This document shows, one piece after another, positions 34,264 through 41,656 of a stretch of 64,000 bases of DNA; the stretch's first letter is position 1, and each line of letters opens with the position of its first letter. The translations under genes and the position numbers were made by a program. Below the pieces are notes generated by a model that was not told the origin of the DNA, did no database searches, and was given only the letters and a program-made list of their open reading frames with translations. Source of the DNA: JAGQZY01 sp964588335 (GTDB taxonomy: Bacteria > Bdellovibrionota > Bdellovibrionia > Bdellovibrionales > JAGQZY01); the NCBI GenBank assembly GCA_964588335.1, contig CAZPOV010000001.1, positions 248,001 to 312,000 of the forward strand. The letters run 5' to 3'.

Positions 34264-35894
34264 TCTTCGTAATTCTCCTCATCATCATAAACTTCTGAAA
34301 AACAAACCACATAGTAGCTAATGTTGCCCATTTCTTGGATCGACTTGATGGAAACTTCAAAATTTAAACCCGAAGCCGACGGCAAAGGGTTGGTGTGCTT
34401 TTGGTTGGGATTGTCCACCGCTTTTTGCAGAAGATCCTTCAGGTTCTCCACCAGTGACGAATCAGTTAAATCGTCAAGATACTTATCTCGAATTTCATCG
34501 TCATCAAACAAAGGATGACCGTTGATGTAATCATTGTGAGCAATAATCATCTCGTTCTCTGGAGAAATAGCCAGAGAAGCCACCGGGAACATTTCCACCA
34601 GCTCTGAGGCTTCCATGGTTTTGTCGCCAATACCGACAGACATTTGGTTGTCATCCTCTTGCGACATTCGAGACAGGGCACTGTTAATATTAGACACTAA
34701 TTTTTTAAAAATAGGAGTCGGTGTTTTGACCTCGATATTATTGGTGCCATCCTTCAATGCATTGTTGATTTCTTCGTTAAGATCGTAAAGAGGCTTAGTG
34801 ATCACTTTATAGAGAAAGAAATAAAGCACAGCACCTGCCAGCATAGTAATCAGTAAAATCTGAATCATGAGGCTTAATGTTCTGGGAACATCCAAGGCCA
34901 CCCGATCCAAGTTGTAGAGAACCACAGCGTAGGCCGCAGGCGAAGGTTCACCGGTCAGTGGGTTGGTGTAAAGAATCGGTCGACTAACCCCAATTCTATT
35001 GTCGAGGACCTCGGTGTAGCTGTTCGGCTTTTTTCGAGCTCTTTGCACAAATGGAATTGTTGAATATTTGCCGCGTTGCTTTACTGGAGCGATGATGTGA
35101 CCATCCAAAGCATCAACTATGAAGGCTTGATCAACACCCGCTTCATTGCGAACAGAACGCACATTGATACTGATTTCATTTTTGCTGATGACAAAGTCCC
35201 GGTTTTCCTGAACCAAAATTTTTGCCAAGGAATCGGCTCGTCGCGTGCTTTCGTCAATCACAAAGTCCCGCGAAACTTTGATGACGGGGATGACTGACAA
35301 GGCGGTGACAAGAAGAACGAAGAAAATAACAAACGACATGACGACGTACTTGAGGTCAAATTTATAGGAGTATTCATAAACTCCTGGCAGTGCGACCTCT
35401 TCGACATAGTATTCAAATTTTTCTTGAATCGAAAGTTCAGGTTTTTGGTCTTGTTCATTCTCTGTTTTAATATTTGATGCTAAGACTTGTACGTCATTGG
35501 ATTGTGGTTCAATCATTCCGAACTCTTGAGCTACCAGTGCGTTGTTGCCCGAGGTTTGAGGCGTTGGTCGTGGCGTGTCCATATCGGGTAAGATCGACAC
35601 GTAGTCTGGCAATTGGATGACGTCAAAAATAACCTCTCCAAGCGCGAATTTGTCTCCGGCACGAAGAGCTTTGTTTTGAACCTTTACACCGTTAACAACA
35701 ATGCCGTTACTGGAGCGATTGTCGGAAAGAATGATTTTATCCTCAGTCACCATCACCTTGGCGTGAAGTTTCGATATTGAGGCGCTTTTAATCTGCAGCG
35801 TGGCTTGTGCAGAACGCCCCAGAGAGTGGCTCCCCTCTTTCAGTTGAAATATTTTACCCGCTTGCGGGCCATTTAAAACCTTAATCGCCCACAT
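34260..35894 (-). CDS. FHA-domain protein with sensor-like membrane module
   Basis: A 544-residue protein: N-terminal FHA domain (SLGRSAQATLQIKSASISKLHA, SSNGIVVNGVKV) up to about residue 95; a membrane helix near 170-195; a periplasmic domain of about 140 residues resembling a chemoreceptor-type sensor (AFIVDALDGHIIAPV); a second helix near 340-365; a HAMP-like linker (VITKPLYDLNEEINNALKDG); and a cytoplasmic C-terminus with PAS-like character (PVASLAISPENEMIIAHND). No kinase, cyclase or methyl-accepting region is present. It could pass a periplasmic signal to the FHA scaffold. It overlaps the DUF192 gene by 14 bases. Confidence 0.85.
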   Translation of the reverse strand: MWAIKVLNGPQAGKIFQLKEGSHSLGRSAQATLQIKSASISKLHAKVMVTEDKIILSDNRSSNGIVVNGVKVQNKALRAGDKFALGEVIFDVIQLPDYVSILPDMDTPRPTPQTSGNNALVAQEFGMIEPQSNDVQVLASNIKTENEQDQKPELSIQEKFEYYVEEVALPGVYEYSYKFDLKYVVMSFVIFFVLLVTALSVIPVIKVSRDFVIDESTRRADSLAKILVQENRDFVISKNEISINVRSVRNEAGVDQAFIVDALDGHIIAPVKQRGKYSTIPFVQRARKKPNSYTEVLDNRIGVSRPILYTNPLTGEPSPAAYAVVLYNLDRVALDVPRTLSLMIQILLITMLAGAVLYFFLYKVITKPLYDLNEEINNALKDGTNNIEVKTPTPIFKKLVSNINSALSRMSQEDDNQMSVGIGDKTMEASELVEMFPVASLAISPENEMIIAHNDYINGHPLFDDDEIRDKYLDDLTDSSLVENLKDLLQKAVDNPNQKHTNPLPSASGLNFEVSIKSIQEMGNISYYVVCFSEVYDDEENYEE

Positions 35895-36228
35895 AAAGTG
35901 TATCTCCTAGCTGAATATCATTGCGACTGATGAATCCTTCGGTGACCTCAAGGACCGATCGAGCCTGGAGGACCGGAGCCGGCATTCGCCATGGCTTAAG
36001 ATGGGGCTGGAGCTTTTTAACTTTCATCTCTTTGTCGAGATAAATGACATCAATTGGAATCGACATAAAGCAGGTGTGAATCCAATTGCTTTTTGGGAAC
36101 CAAATGCCCTCATCTTCAGGAAGACTCTTTCTTCCTATCAACCCTTGCGCCCGCGAACGAAAGTTGTCAGCGATCGTAAGTTTGGGGACTAGAGTTTTAT
36201 TTTTTGTTCGGTTCAGCATGGCCGTCAT
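35881..36228 (-). CDS. DUF192 protein in the tad/FHA operon
   Basis: A 115-residue single-domain protein of the DUF192 family, seen in SRAQGLIGRKSLPEDEGIWF, FMSIPIDVIYLDKEMKVKK and VLEVTEGFISRNDIQLGDTL. Most DUF192 proteins carry a signal peptide; this one does not show one, so it may act in the cytoplasm. Function is unknown for the family. It begins at ATG 36228 directly at the tadC stop (TAAATG) and ends inside the first FHA gene, so it belongs to the same transcript. Confidence 0.88.
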   Translation of the reverse strand: MTAMLNRTKNKTLVPKLTIADNFRSRAQGLIGRKSLPEDEGIWFPKSNWIHTCFMSIPIDVIYLDKEMKVKKLQPHLKPWRMPAPVLQARSVLEVTEGFISRNDIQLGDTLYVGD

Positions 36229-37128
36229 TTACTGGCCTCCATAAACAAACTGCAGTCCCACTGGCGCGAACACCATAATGAAAACGGCAGGAATAATGAA
36301 TATCATCATCGGTATTAAGATGGCTTGGGAAGCTCGAGCACCGGCTTTTTCAGCGCGAACAAAGCGTTCAAGGCGCATCTGTTCAGACTGCTCTTTTAAA
36401 ACATCACCGATGCTGGCTCCGGTAGCGTCTGCGTCAGTCAGAACGTTAACAAAACTTGTGACCTCAGCAATATCTAAGCGTCGAGACATTGACTTCAGTG
36501 CTTGTTCACGAGTGCTTCCAAGGCGCGTATCACGCAAAACTTTATCAAATTCTTTGGCCAGTAAACTGTCCTCAGCAGCATCAGAAATTTTTTGAATGGC
36601 ACCCATAAAGTCGGCACCCGCTTGCGTGGATAGGGCCAGCAGATCGACAAAAAATGGCAGATCGACAATGATCGCCTGATAGCGCACCTGCCTTTGTTTG
36701 TTGGCGTGAAAGTCGGGAATCATCCAACCAATAGGAACCGCCGCGGCGATGACGATCCACGGATATCCAAGCTGCAACGAGAAATTTAAAATGGCAACGA
36801 AAGCCGGAAAAAACAGTCCCCAAAGCATTTTAAGGCCAATGAACTCATCAACATTGAGCTCATTTTCAAGGCCTCCAGTCATAATTTTGTATTCAATGTT
36901 ATTACGAAAATTTTTATTCTGTATGCGTTTGGCGTATTTGATTGTCAGCTGATGCACCAGTGGTCGAGACATGTTTATAATCGGAGACTCGGATTTGTCG
37001 GGTTGATCGCCCGTCGCCCACGATAAAGCTTTGCTGTCTTCATTCACAGAGAAAATAGTGTAGACTGTCCAAAGAACTGAAAAGCCAGCCAACAAGATTC
37101 CCAAATAAAGCAATAAATCACTTCCCAT
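36229..37128 (-). CDS. tadC: TadC-like type II secretion/pilus inner-membrane platform protein
   Basis: A 299-residue type II secretion F-domain protein. A membrane helix lies at about 5-27, a pair at about 105-145, then the F-domain (DLPFFVDLLALSTQAGADFMGAI, REQALKSMSRRLDIAEVTSFVNVL, DADATGASIGDVLKEQSEQMRLERF) and a final pair of helices near 255-295. This is the TadC branch, which with TadB and the ATPase TadA assembles Flp/Tad pili. tadA, tadB and flp are not in this window. It is first in the operon followed by DUF192, three FHA proteins and the PP2C-like gene; AAAGG precedes the ATG. Confidence 0.85.
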   Translation of the reverse strand: MGSDLLLYLGILLAGFSVLWTVYTIFSVNEDSKALSWATGDQPDKSESPIINMSRPLVHQLTIKYAKRIQNKNFRNNIEYKIMTGGLENELNVDEFIGLKMLWGLFFPAFVAILNFSLQLGYPWIVIAAAVPIGWMIPDFHANKQRQVRYQAIIVDLPFFVDLLALSTQAGADFMGAIQKISDAAEDSLLAKEFDKVLRDTRLGSTREQALKSMSRRLDIAEVTSFVNVLTDADATGASIGDVLKEQSEQMRLERFVRAEKAGARASQAILIPMMIFIIPAVFIMVFAPVGLQFVYGGQ

Positions 37129-37156
37129 TTTTCAACCTTTTCTTTAAAAAGTCCCC

Positions 37157-37756
37157 ATGCGAGAACTCATACTCACTTCAACATCACCCCGCAGACGAAT
37201 GATCCTTGAGGAAGAAGGTTTTGAGTTCCACACTTTCCCAATAGAAGTATCGGAAATTCTTAATAAAAACCTGAATTTAACGGAGCAAATTTCGGATTGC
37301 GCTCGGCAGAAGGTCGAGGCCGCCAAAAATAGCCCTAAGTTACCGAAATCAAATAACATTTTACTACTGGGAGCAGACACTGTGGTGGTTTTTAATGGCC
37401 AAGTTCTCGGTAAACCAAAAAACGAACAACATTCTATTGATATTTTAAACCAGCTCTCCGGCCAGGTCCATCAGGTGATTACAGGCTTTTGTCTGTTCGA
37501 TCTCAGAACAAAACGTCTCATTCTAGGACACGATTTAACATCGGTGGAATTTCTTAAATTAAGTCAGGAAGATATTTTGGACTATGTTCGATCCGGTGAC
37601 CCTCAAGACAAGGCGGGTTCTTATGGTATCCAAGGAGAGGCGAAAAAATTTGTCAAAGAATATCGAGGCTCATTGAATAATGTTATAGGTCTTCCTATCG
37701 AGAAAATAAAAAAGGTAATGCAAGAAAATGCTTGGACCATTAAAAGAAAATCTTAA
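37157..37756 (+). CDS. maf: Maf-family nucleotide pyrophosphatase
   Basis: A 199-residue cytoplasmic enzyme that hydrolyses dTTP/UTP or modified nucleotides to monophosphates. The N-terminal LTSTSPRRRMILEEEGFEF, the central LLLGADTVVVFNGQVLGKP and the later GDPQDKAGSYGIQGEAKKFVKEYRG fragments match Maf proteins throughout. The start is only 28 bases from the divergent tadC start, and no ribosome binding site is clear. The 3' end overlaps yggS by 29 bases in another frame. Maf members are often encoded beside cell-shape and division genes, and divIVA is three genes downstream. Confidence 0.93.
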   Translation: MRELILTSTSPRRRMILEEEGFEFHTFPIEVSEILNKNLNLTEQISDCARQKVEAAKNSPKLPKSNNILLLGADTVVVFNGQVLGKPKNEQHSIDILNQLSGQVHQVITGFCLFDLRTKRLILGHDLTSVEFLKLSQEDILDYVRSGDPQDKAGSYGIQGEAKKFVKEYRGSLNNVIGLPIEKIKKVMQENAWTIKRKS

Positions 37757-38414
37757 CAACATTCATCAACGAATCGCTGTCGAATTGGAAGCCAACGACA
37801 ATTTGCAAAAGCCGACGATTCTAGCGGTTTCCAAGCGACAGTCTGTGGAAAAAATTAAGGCTCTTGCCGATATGGGAATCGAAGATTTTGGCGAGAACTA
37901 TTTGCAAGAGGCTCTTGATAAAAAACAAGAGCTTAAAGATCTGGGATTGCGTTGGCATTTTATCGGGCAATTGCAGAGGAAAAAAATAAAAGACATGGTA
38001 GGCGAATTTTACCTGATTCAAACTCTCTCACGAAAAGCTGAGCTGGAAAAAATGGTGCAAGTTGCAGACGATAAAAAATGCACCCAGAATGTTCTCATCC
38101 AAGTTAATATTGCCAACGAAGAAAGCAAACAGGGAGTGTCTGCTGCTGATTTGGCGGAGTTGGTAAAGGCGACAATCGAAGCCCCTCGGGTGAACTTGCA
38201 AGGATTGATGTTTTTTCCACCACTCGCGGATAATGAAGCTCAGGCTTTGGAATGGTTCGAAAAATGCACTCAGGTTTTTATTAACTGTCAAAAACAAGAT
38301 CCCGAAAATTTTAAGATTCTCTCCATGGGAACCAGTCAAGATTTCCCGCTGGCCCTTCGCAAAGGCGCCACACTCTTGCGTTTGGGAGAAGTCTTGCTAG
38401 GCCCTCGAGACTAA
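37728..38414 (+). CDS. yggS: PLP homeostasis protein, YggS/PLPBP family
   Basis: A 228-residue single-domain PLP-binding protein with the fold of the alanine racemase N-terminal domain. The PLP lysine is in TILAVSKRQSVEKI (about residue 35), with FGENYLQEAL, RWHFIGQLQRKK, VNIANEESKQG and LSMGTSQDFPLAL in the family order. It buffers free PLP and influences amino-acid metabolism; no catalysis is established. It is placed between maf and proC, a yggS-proC pairing found in many bacteria. The start overlaps the end of maf. Confidence 0.94.
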   Translation: MLGPLKENLNNIHQRIAVELEANDNLQKPTILAVSKRQSVEKIKALADMGIEDFGENYLQEALDKKQELKDLGLRWHFIGQLQRKKIKDMVGEFYLIQTLSRKAELEKMVQVADDKKCTQNVLIQVNIANEESKQGVSAADLAELVKATIEAPRVNLQGLMFFPPLADNEAQALEWFEKCTQVFINCQKQDPENFKILSMGTSQDFPLALRKGATLLRLGEVLLGPRD

Positions 38415-38549
38415 TTTCGCATTATTTATTGCTATTTGAGTAAGATCATACCACTATAATGGAGTCTGTAGGGACAGGTATGGAGTCGTTGGTCACTCGA
38501 CTGGGGAATAAGCTTCATAATCTCTTCAATAAAACCTGAGGGGTGGTCG

Positions 38550-39380
38550 ATGAACTTTTCGTTGCAAGATAAAAAAGTCGGTTTCATTGGACTGGGAAAT
38601 ATGGGCCAAGCCATTTTGACTGCGCTCATGACGAGTAAGACCTTGAAACCCGAGCAAGTGTTTGTAAACAATCGCACACCCGGTAAGGTTCAAAAGATGG
38701 TCAGTCGCTTTCAGGTCAACCCGGTGGAAACAGCCGAAGAGTTGGTTGAAAACTCGGATATTATTATCTTGGCCACCAAACCCCAAGACTTACTTGATCT
38801 CTTGGAACCTCTTCGCAAAACTTTCACCACTGACAAAGTGGTCATCAGTTTAGCCGCCGGTATCCAAATTCCAACACTGCGCAAATATATTCAAGAGGCT
38901 GAACTGGTGAGAGTGATGCCCAACACTCCTATTTTTATTTGTCAGGCCGTGGTGTCTTTTTGTTTGGAAAAACCCAATCTTGTCATTGAAAATCTGGTTA
39001 AAAATCTGTTTTCACCCCTTGGCTATGTGGTTATGACTGAGGAAGGAGAACCATTTTCAGCTCTGATGGTTGCCTCGGCCAGCGGCACCGGCTTTTTATT
39101 GGAGTTGATGAAATACTGGCAGGATTGGATTGAAGAAAATGGTATCGAGCCTGAAGTTGCCAGAAAAGTTGTCATCGAGACTTTTTTAGGCACAGCAAAA
39201 CTGGCCGCAGAAAGTCCCGATGTGAGTTTTGACCAACAAACAGTGAGGGTTGCGTCAAAAAAAGGGGTGACGGCTGCAGGATTAGCATCAATGCGTGAGC
39301 TTGAACTTGAAGGAATCCTTAGAATGAGTTTTAATAAAGCTCTGATGCGGGACCACGAGCTCGCTAAGGAAAATTCATAG
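38550..39380 (+). CDS. proC: Pyrroline-5-carboxylate reductase
   Basis: Makes proline from pyrroline-5-carboxylate with NAD(P)H. The Rossmann motif GFIGLGNMGQAIL is at about residues 10-22; LVRVMPNTPIFICQAV, the variant of the MPNTP signature, ASASGTGFLLELM and the C-terminal KGVTAAGLASMRELELEG complete the picture. Length (276) is normal. GAGGGGTGG precedes the ATG. It follows yggS after 135 bases, which contain a TATAAT at 38455-38460 without a convincing -35 partner, and it is followed by divIVA after 26 bases. Confidence 0.95.
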   Translation: MNFSLQDKKVGFIGLGNMGQAILTALMTSKTLKPEQVFVNNRTPGKVQKMVSRFQVNPVETAEELVENSDIIILATKPQDLLDLLEPLRKTFTTDKVVISLAAGIQIPTLRKYIQEAELVRVMPNTPIFICQAVVSFCLEKPNLVIENLVKNLFSPLGYVVMTEEGEPFSALMVASASGTGFLLELMKYWQDWIEENGIEPEVARKVVIETFLGTAKLAAESPDVSFDQQTVRVASKKGVTAAGLASMRELELEGILRMSFNKALMRDHELAKENS

Positions 39381-39406
39381 CGAAGATAATGACCAGGGAG
39401 GGAATT

Positions 39407-39922
39407 ATGAGAATCGCACCCATCGATATTGCCAATAAAACCTTTGGGCGCAAGATATACGGTCTTGATACGGAAGAAGTCCACGACTTCCTTCGGGATA
39501 TTGCCGATGAATTTGAAACCCTGACTCGCCAACATGAACAACTTGTTGAGAAGCAAAAAACTTTAGAGACCTCAATAAAAGATCATCAAGAGCGGGAAGA
39601 GACTTTGAAACAGACTTTGCAAGCCGCCTCTCAAATGTCAGAGAGAATGAAAGTTGAGGCGCAGCGTGAGGCCGATCTTATCATCCGCGAGGCCAGGCAG
39701 CGTTCCGACATCATTATAAAAGAGGCTCGAGAGTCTTTGCGAAATATGTATCAGGACGTCAACGACCTTAAAAAATCAAGAATGCAATTTGAAGCCGGTC
39801 TCAAATCATTGGTAAAGGCGCATTTGGCAATGATTGATCAAGGGCACACCGTTGTTCCTGATCCTGAAATTGGTGAACCGGACCTCGATGTTCCGATGCC
39901 AGAAAAGCCCGCAGAGATCTGA
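39407..39922 (+). CDS. divIVA: DivIVA-domain coiled-coil protein
   Basis: A 171-residue polar or division-site scaffold. The N-terminal membrane-targeting signature MRIAPIDIANKTFGRKIYGL followed by EEVHDFLRDIADEFETL is the DivIVA domain, and a long coiled coil follows (about residues 40-130). In Gram-positives DivIVA recognises curved membrane and sits in the yggS-sepF-yggT-divIVA cluster; the order yggS-proC-divIVA here echoes that. The ATG at 39407 has GGGAGGG five to six bases upstream; an in-frame ATG at 39389 does not. Confidence 0.92.
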   Translation: MRIAPIDIANKTFGRKIYGLDTEEVHDFLRDIADEFETLTRQHEQLVEKQKTLETSIKDHQEREETLKQTLQAASQMSERMKVEAQREADLIIREARQRSDIIIKEARESLRNMYQDVNDLKKSRMQFEAGLKSLVKAHLAMIDQGHTVVPDPEIGEPDLDVPMPEKPAEI

Positions 39923-39949
39923 TTAAACCCAATTAATCCTTGTCCAGAC

Positions 39950-39968
39950 GCTCCCAAACCTCGGGAGC
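39950..39968 (+). terminator. Possible terminator after divIVA
   Basis: GCTCCC (39950-39955) and GGGAGC (39963-39968) form a six-pair hairpin with a seven-base loop, 27 bases after the divIVA stop. The following sequence (TCTTGCTAAATTCTT) is only moderately T-rich, so termination strength is doubtful. It separates divIVA from the MFS gene. Confidence 0.45.
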
Positions 39969-40006
39969 TCTTGCTAAATTCTTAGACTGAAGGCAGAGTC
40001 ATTTCC

Positions 40007-41224
40007 ATGGATGCCAAGCAGAAGAGGGCTTTGAAGCTCATATTTTTCACCGTTTTTCTTGATCTGGTCGGATTTGGAATCATTCTGCCGTTGATTCCCT
40101 ATTTGGCTCGACAGTTTTCTGCAACCCCATTGCAAATCGGTCTGTTGATGGCCATCTACTCTTTCATGCAGTTTTTATTCTCACCGATGTGGGGACGCCT
40201 GAGTGACCGATTTGGTCGTCGTCCCATTATTTTGATCAGTCTTTTCGGGGCGGTTTTTGCTTATACCTTTTTCGCGTTTGCCGAACAGCTGATTTACCTT
40301 TTTGTGGCGCGCGCACTGGCGGGATTTTTTGCCGCAAATATTTCGGCCGCCCAAGCTTACATTGCCGATGTCACGCCTCGAGATCAGAGATCCATCGGTA
40401 TGGGACTGATCGGAGCGGCCTTTGGCTTAGGGTTTATCATGGGACCGGCGATCGCCGGATTGACCGGCCCTATCGGAGAGGCCTTGGGAAGTGAACCACC
40501 CTTTGGGATTCAGTTTTCAGCGTTGGTGGCCGGGGGCCTTAATTTAATAAACTTAGTTCTTGCCTATTTTATGTTGCCAGAAACTCTCACCCAGCCCAAA
40601 AAATCGTCTTCCCGAGTGGGGCGTTGGGAGTCTATGACTTTTATTTTCAAACAACCTCTTTTGCGATCCTTATTCATGATCTTTTTTCTGATGAGTTTAG
40701 CGATGGCCCTTATGGAAGTGATGGTTTTTCCATTCGTACAAGATCGTTTTGGGTGGGACTATAAAATCGCCTCGATCAGCTTTGCCTATGTGGGCGTCAT
40801 CATGGTGCTGACGCAAGGGTATTTTATTCGCAAATGGATTCCTAGGTTTGGAGAAAAGAAAGTTCTTTCATTTGGATTGGTGGCGATGGCGTTATCCTTT
40901 ATTGGTATCGGCCTCAGTTATTCGATTTTGGTCCTGGCCTTTGTTATGACCTTATTGGCGATTGGCAATGGCTGCATGCGTCCGCCCATTGTCGGATTGG
41001 CTTCGATCATTACCGATGATGAGGAACAAGGTTATGTCTTAGGAGTCATGAACTCTATGGGCGCCATCGGCCGTATTGTCGGTCCCATTCTGGGGGGGTG
41101 GCTGTACCAAGAGTTCTCTCAGGGCGCACCTTTTTTCACCTCGGGTGGAATGGCGGTTTTTGGCATCTTGCTGTTTATGCTTATCGTGGCTCGTTTGCCG
41201 AACCCTCAGAAGCAAGTGGCTTAG
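40007..41224 (+). CDS. Major facilitator exporter, TetA-like (DHA1)
   Basis: A 405-residue inner-membrane protein with twelve predicted helices. The N-terminal LVGFGIILPLIPYLARQF and the loop 2-3 motif GRLSDRFGRRPIIL are typical of the drug:H+ antiporter 1 group, which includes tetracycline and chloramphenicol exporters; the motif C region GAAFGLGFIMGPAIAG supports export. The true substrate is unknown and resistance should not be assumed. It converges with the small secreted gene, the two stop codons overlapping in TTAG at 41221-41224. Confidence 0.88.
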   Translation: MDAKQKRALKLIFFTVFLDLVGFGIILPLIPYLARQFSATPLQIGLLMAIYSFMQFLFSPMWGRLSDRFGRRPIILISLFGAVFAYTFFAFAEQLIYLFVARALAGFFAANISAAQAYIADVTPRDQRSIGMGLIGAAFGLGFIMGPAIAGLTGPIGEALGSEPPFGIQFSALVAGGLNLINLVLAYFMLPETLTQPKKSSSRVGRWESMTFIFKQPLLRSLFMIFFLMSLAMALMEVMVFPFVQDRFGWDYKIASISFAYVGVIMVLTQGYFIRKWIPRFGEKKVLSFGLVAMALSFIGIGLSYSILVLAFVMTLLAIGNGCMRPPIVGLASIITDDEEQGYVLGVMNSMGAIGRIVGPILGGWLYQEFSQGAPFFTSGGMAVFGILLFMLIVARLPNPQKQVA

Positions 41225-41577
41225 TCGGTTATTTCATAAAAACGCCAAGAGATATCAGAGATCGGACCGTTTTCTCCCATGGCTGAATAAGACTTCCATT
41301 CCGCTTTCAGGCGCGCTCCCTTTTTAATCAGACTTTTTCCTTGGCTGACTTTGGAAAGGGGGATGCGTCCTCGCTTTATTTTACCTTGGCAGGCCAAAAT
41401 CTTTTTTTCGGCGTTGAATCCTGGGGACACGATGGTCTCAATCACATCGACTCGAATCTGGGTCCCATTCATCGCTAAGACCTTGATTTTATACTCGCAA
41501 ATTTCAAAGCTCGAGGCCTCACTGGTAGGGCTCCAAGTGACTGGAATTAAAAATAAAAGCGAAAAAATAACCTTCAT
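41221..41577 (-). CDS. Small exported protein of unknown function
   Basis: A 118-residue protein starting at ATG 41577 with a signal peptide (residues about 1-21, ending SEA-SS). The mature part is about 97 residues, likely all beta, with two cysteines (ICEY and ILACQG) that could form a disulfide in the periplasm. I do not recognise a family. The open frame extends nine codons further upstream, but the signal peptide fits the internal ATG. It is divergent from valS (about 80 bases) and convergent with the MFS gene. Confidence 0.7.
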   Translation of the reverse strand: MKVIFSLLFLIPVTWSPTSEASSFEICEYKIKVLAMNGTQIRVDVIETIVSPGFNAEKKILACQGKIKRGRIPLSKVSQGKSLIKKGARLKAEWKSYSAMGENGPISDISWRFYEITD

Positions 41578-41656
41578 TCGGTTAGTATAACCTAAAATTC
41601 TCACATATGCATGGTGAGGGCTTGGGCTCCCCCCTAATTTATGCTAAATAATCGGG

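Noticed and set aside
38455..38460. TATAAT upstream of proC as a promoter
   Set aside because: No acceptable -35 hexamer at 16-18 bases; the AT content of the gap makes a chance match likely.
40007..41224. Calling the MFS gene a tetracycline resistance determinant
   Set aside because: It only shares general DHA1 exporter motifs; specificity cannot be read from sequence by eye.
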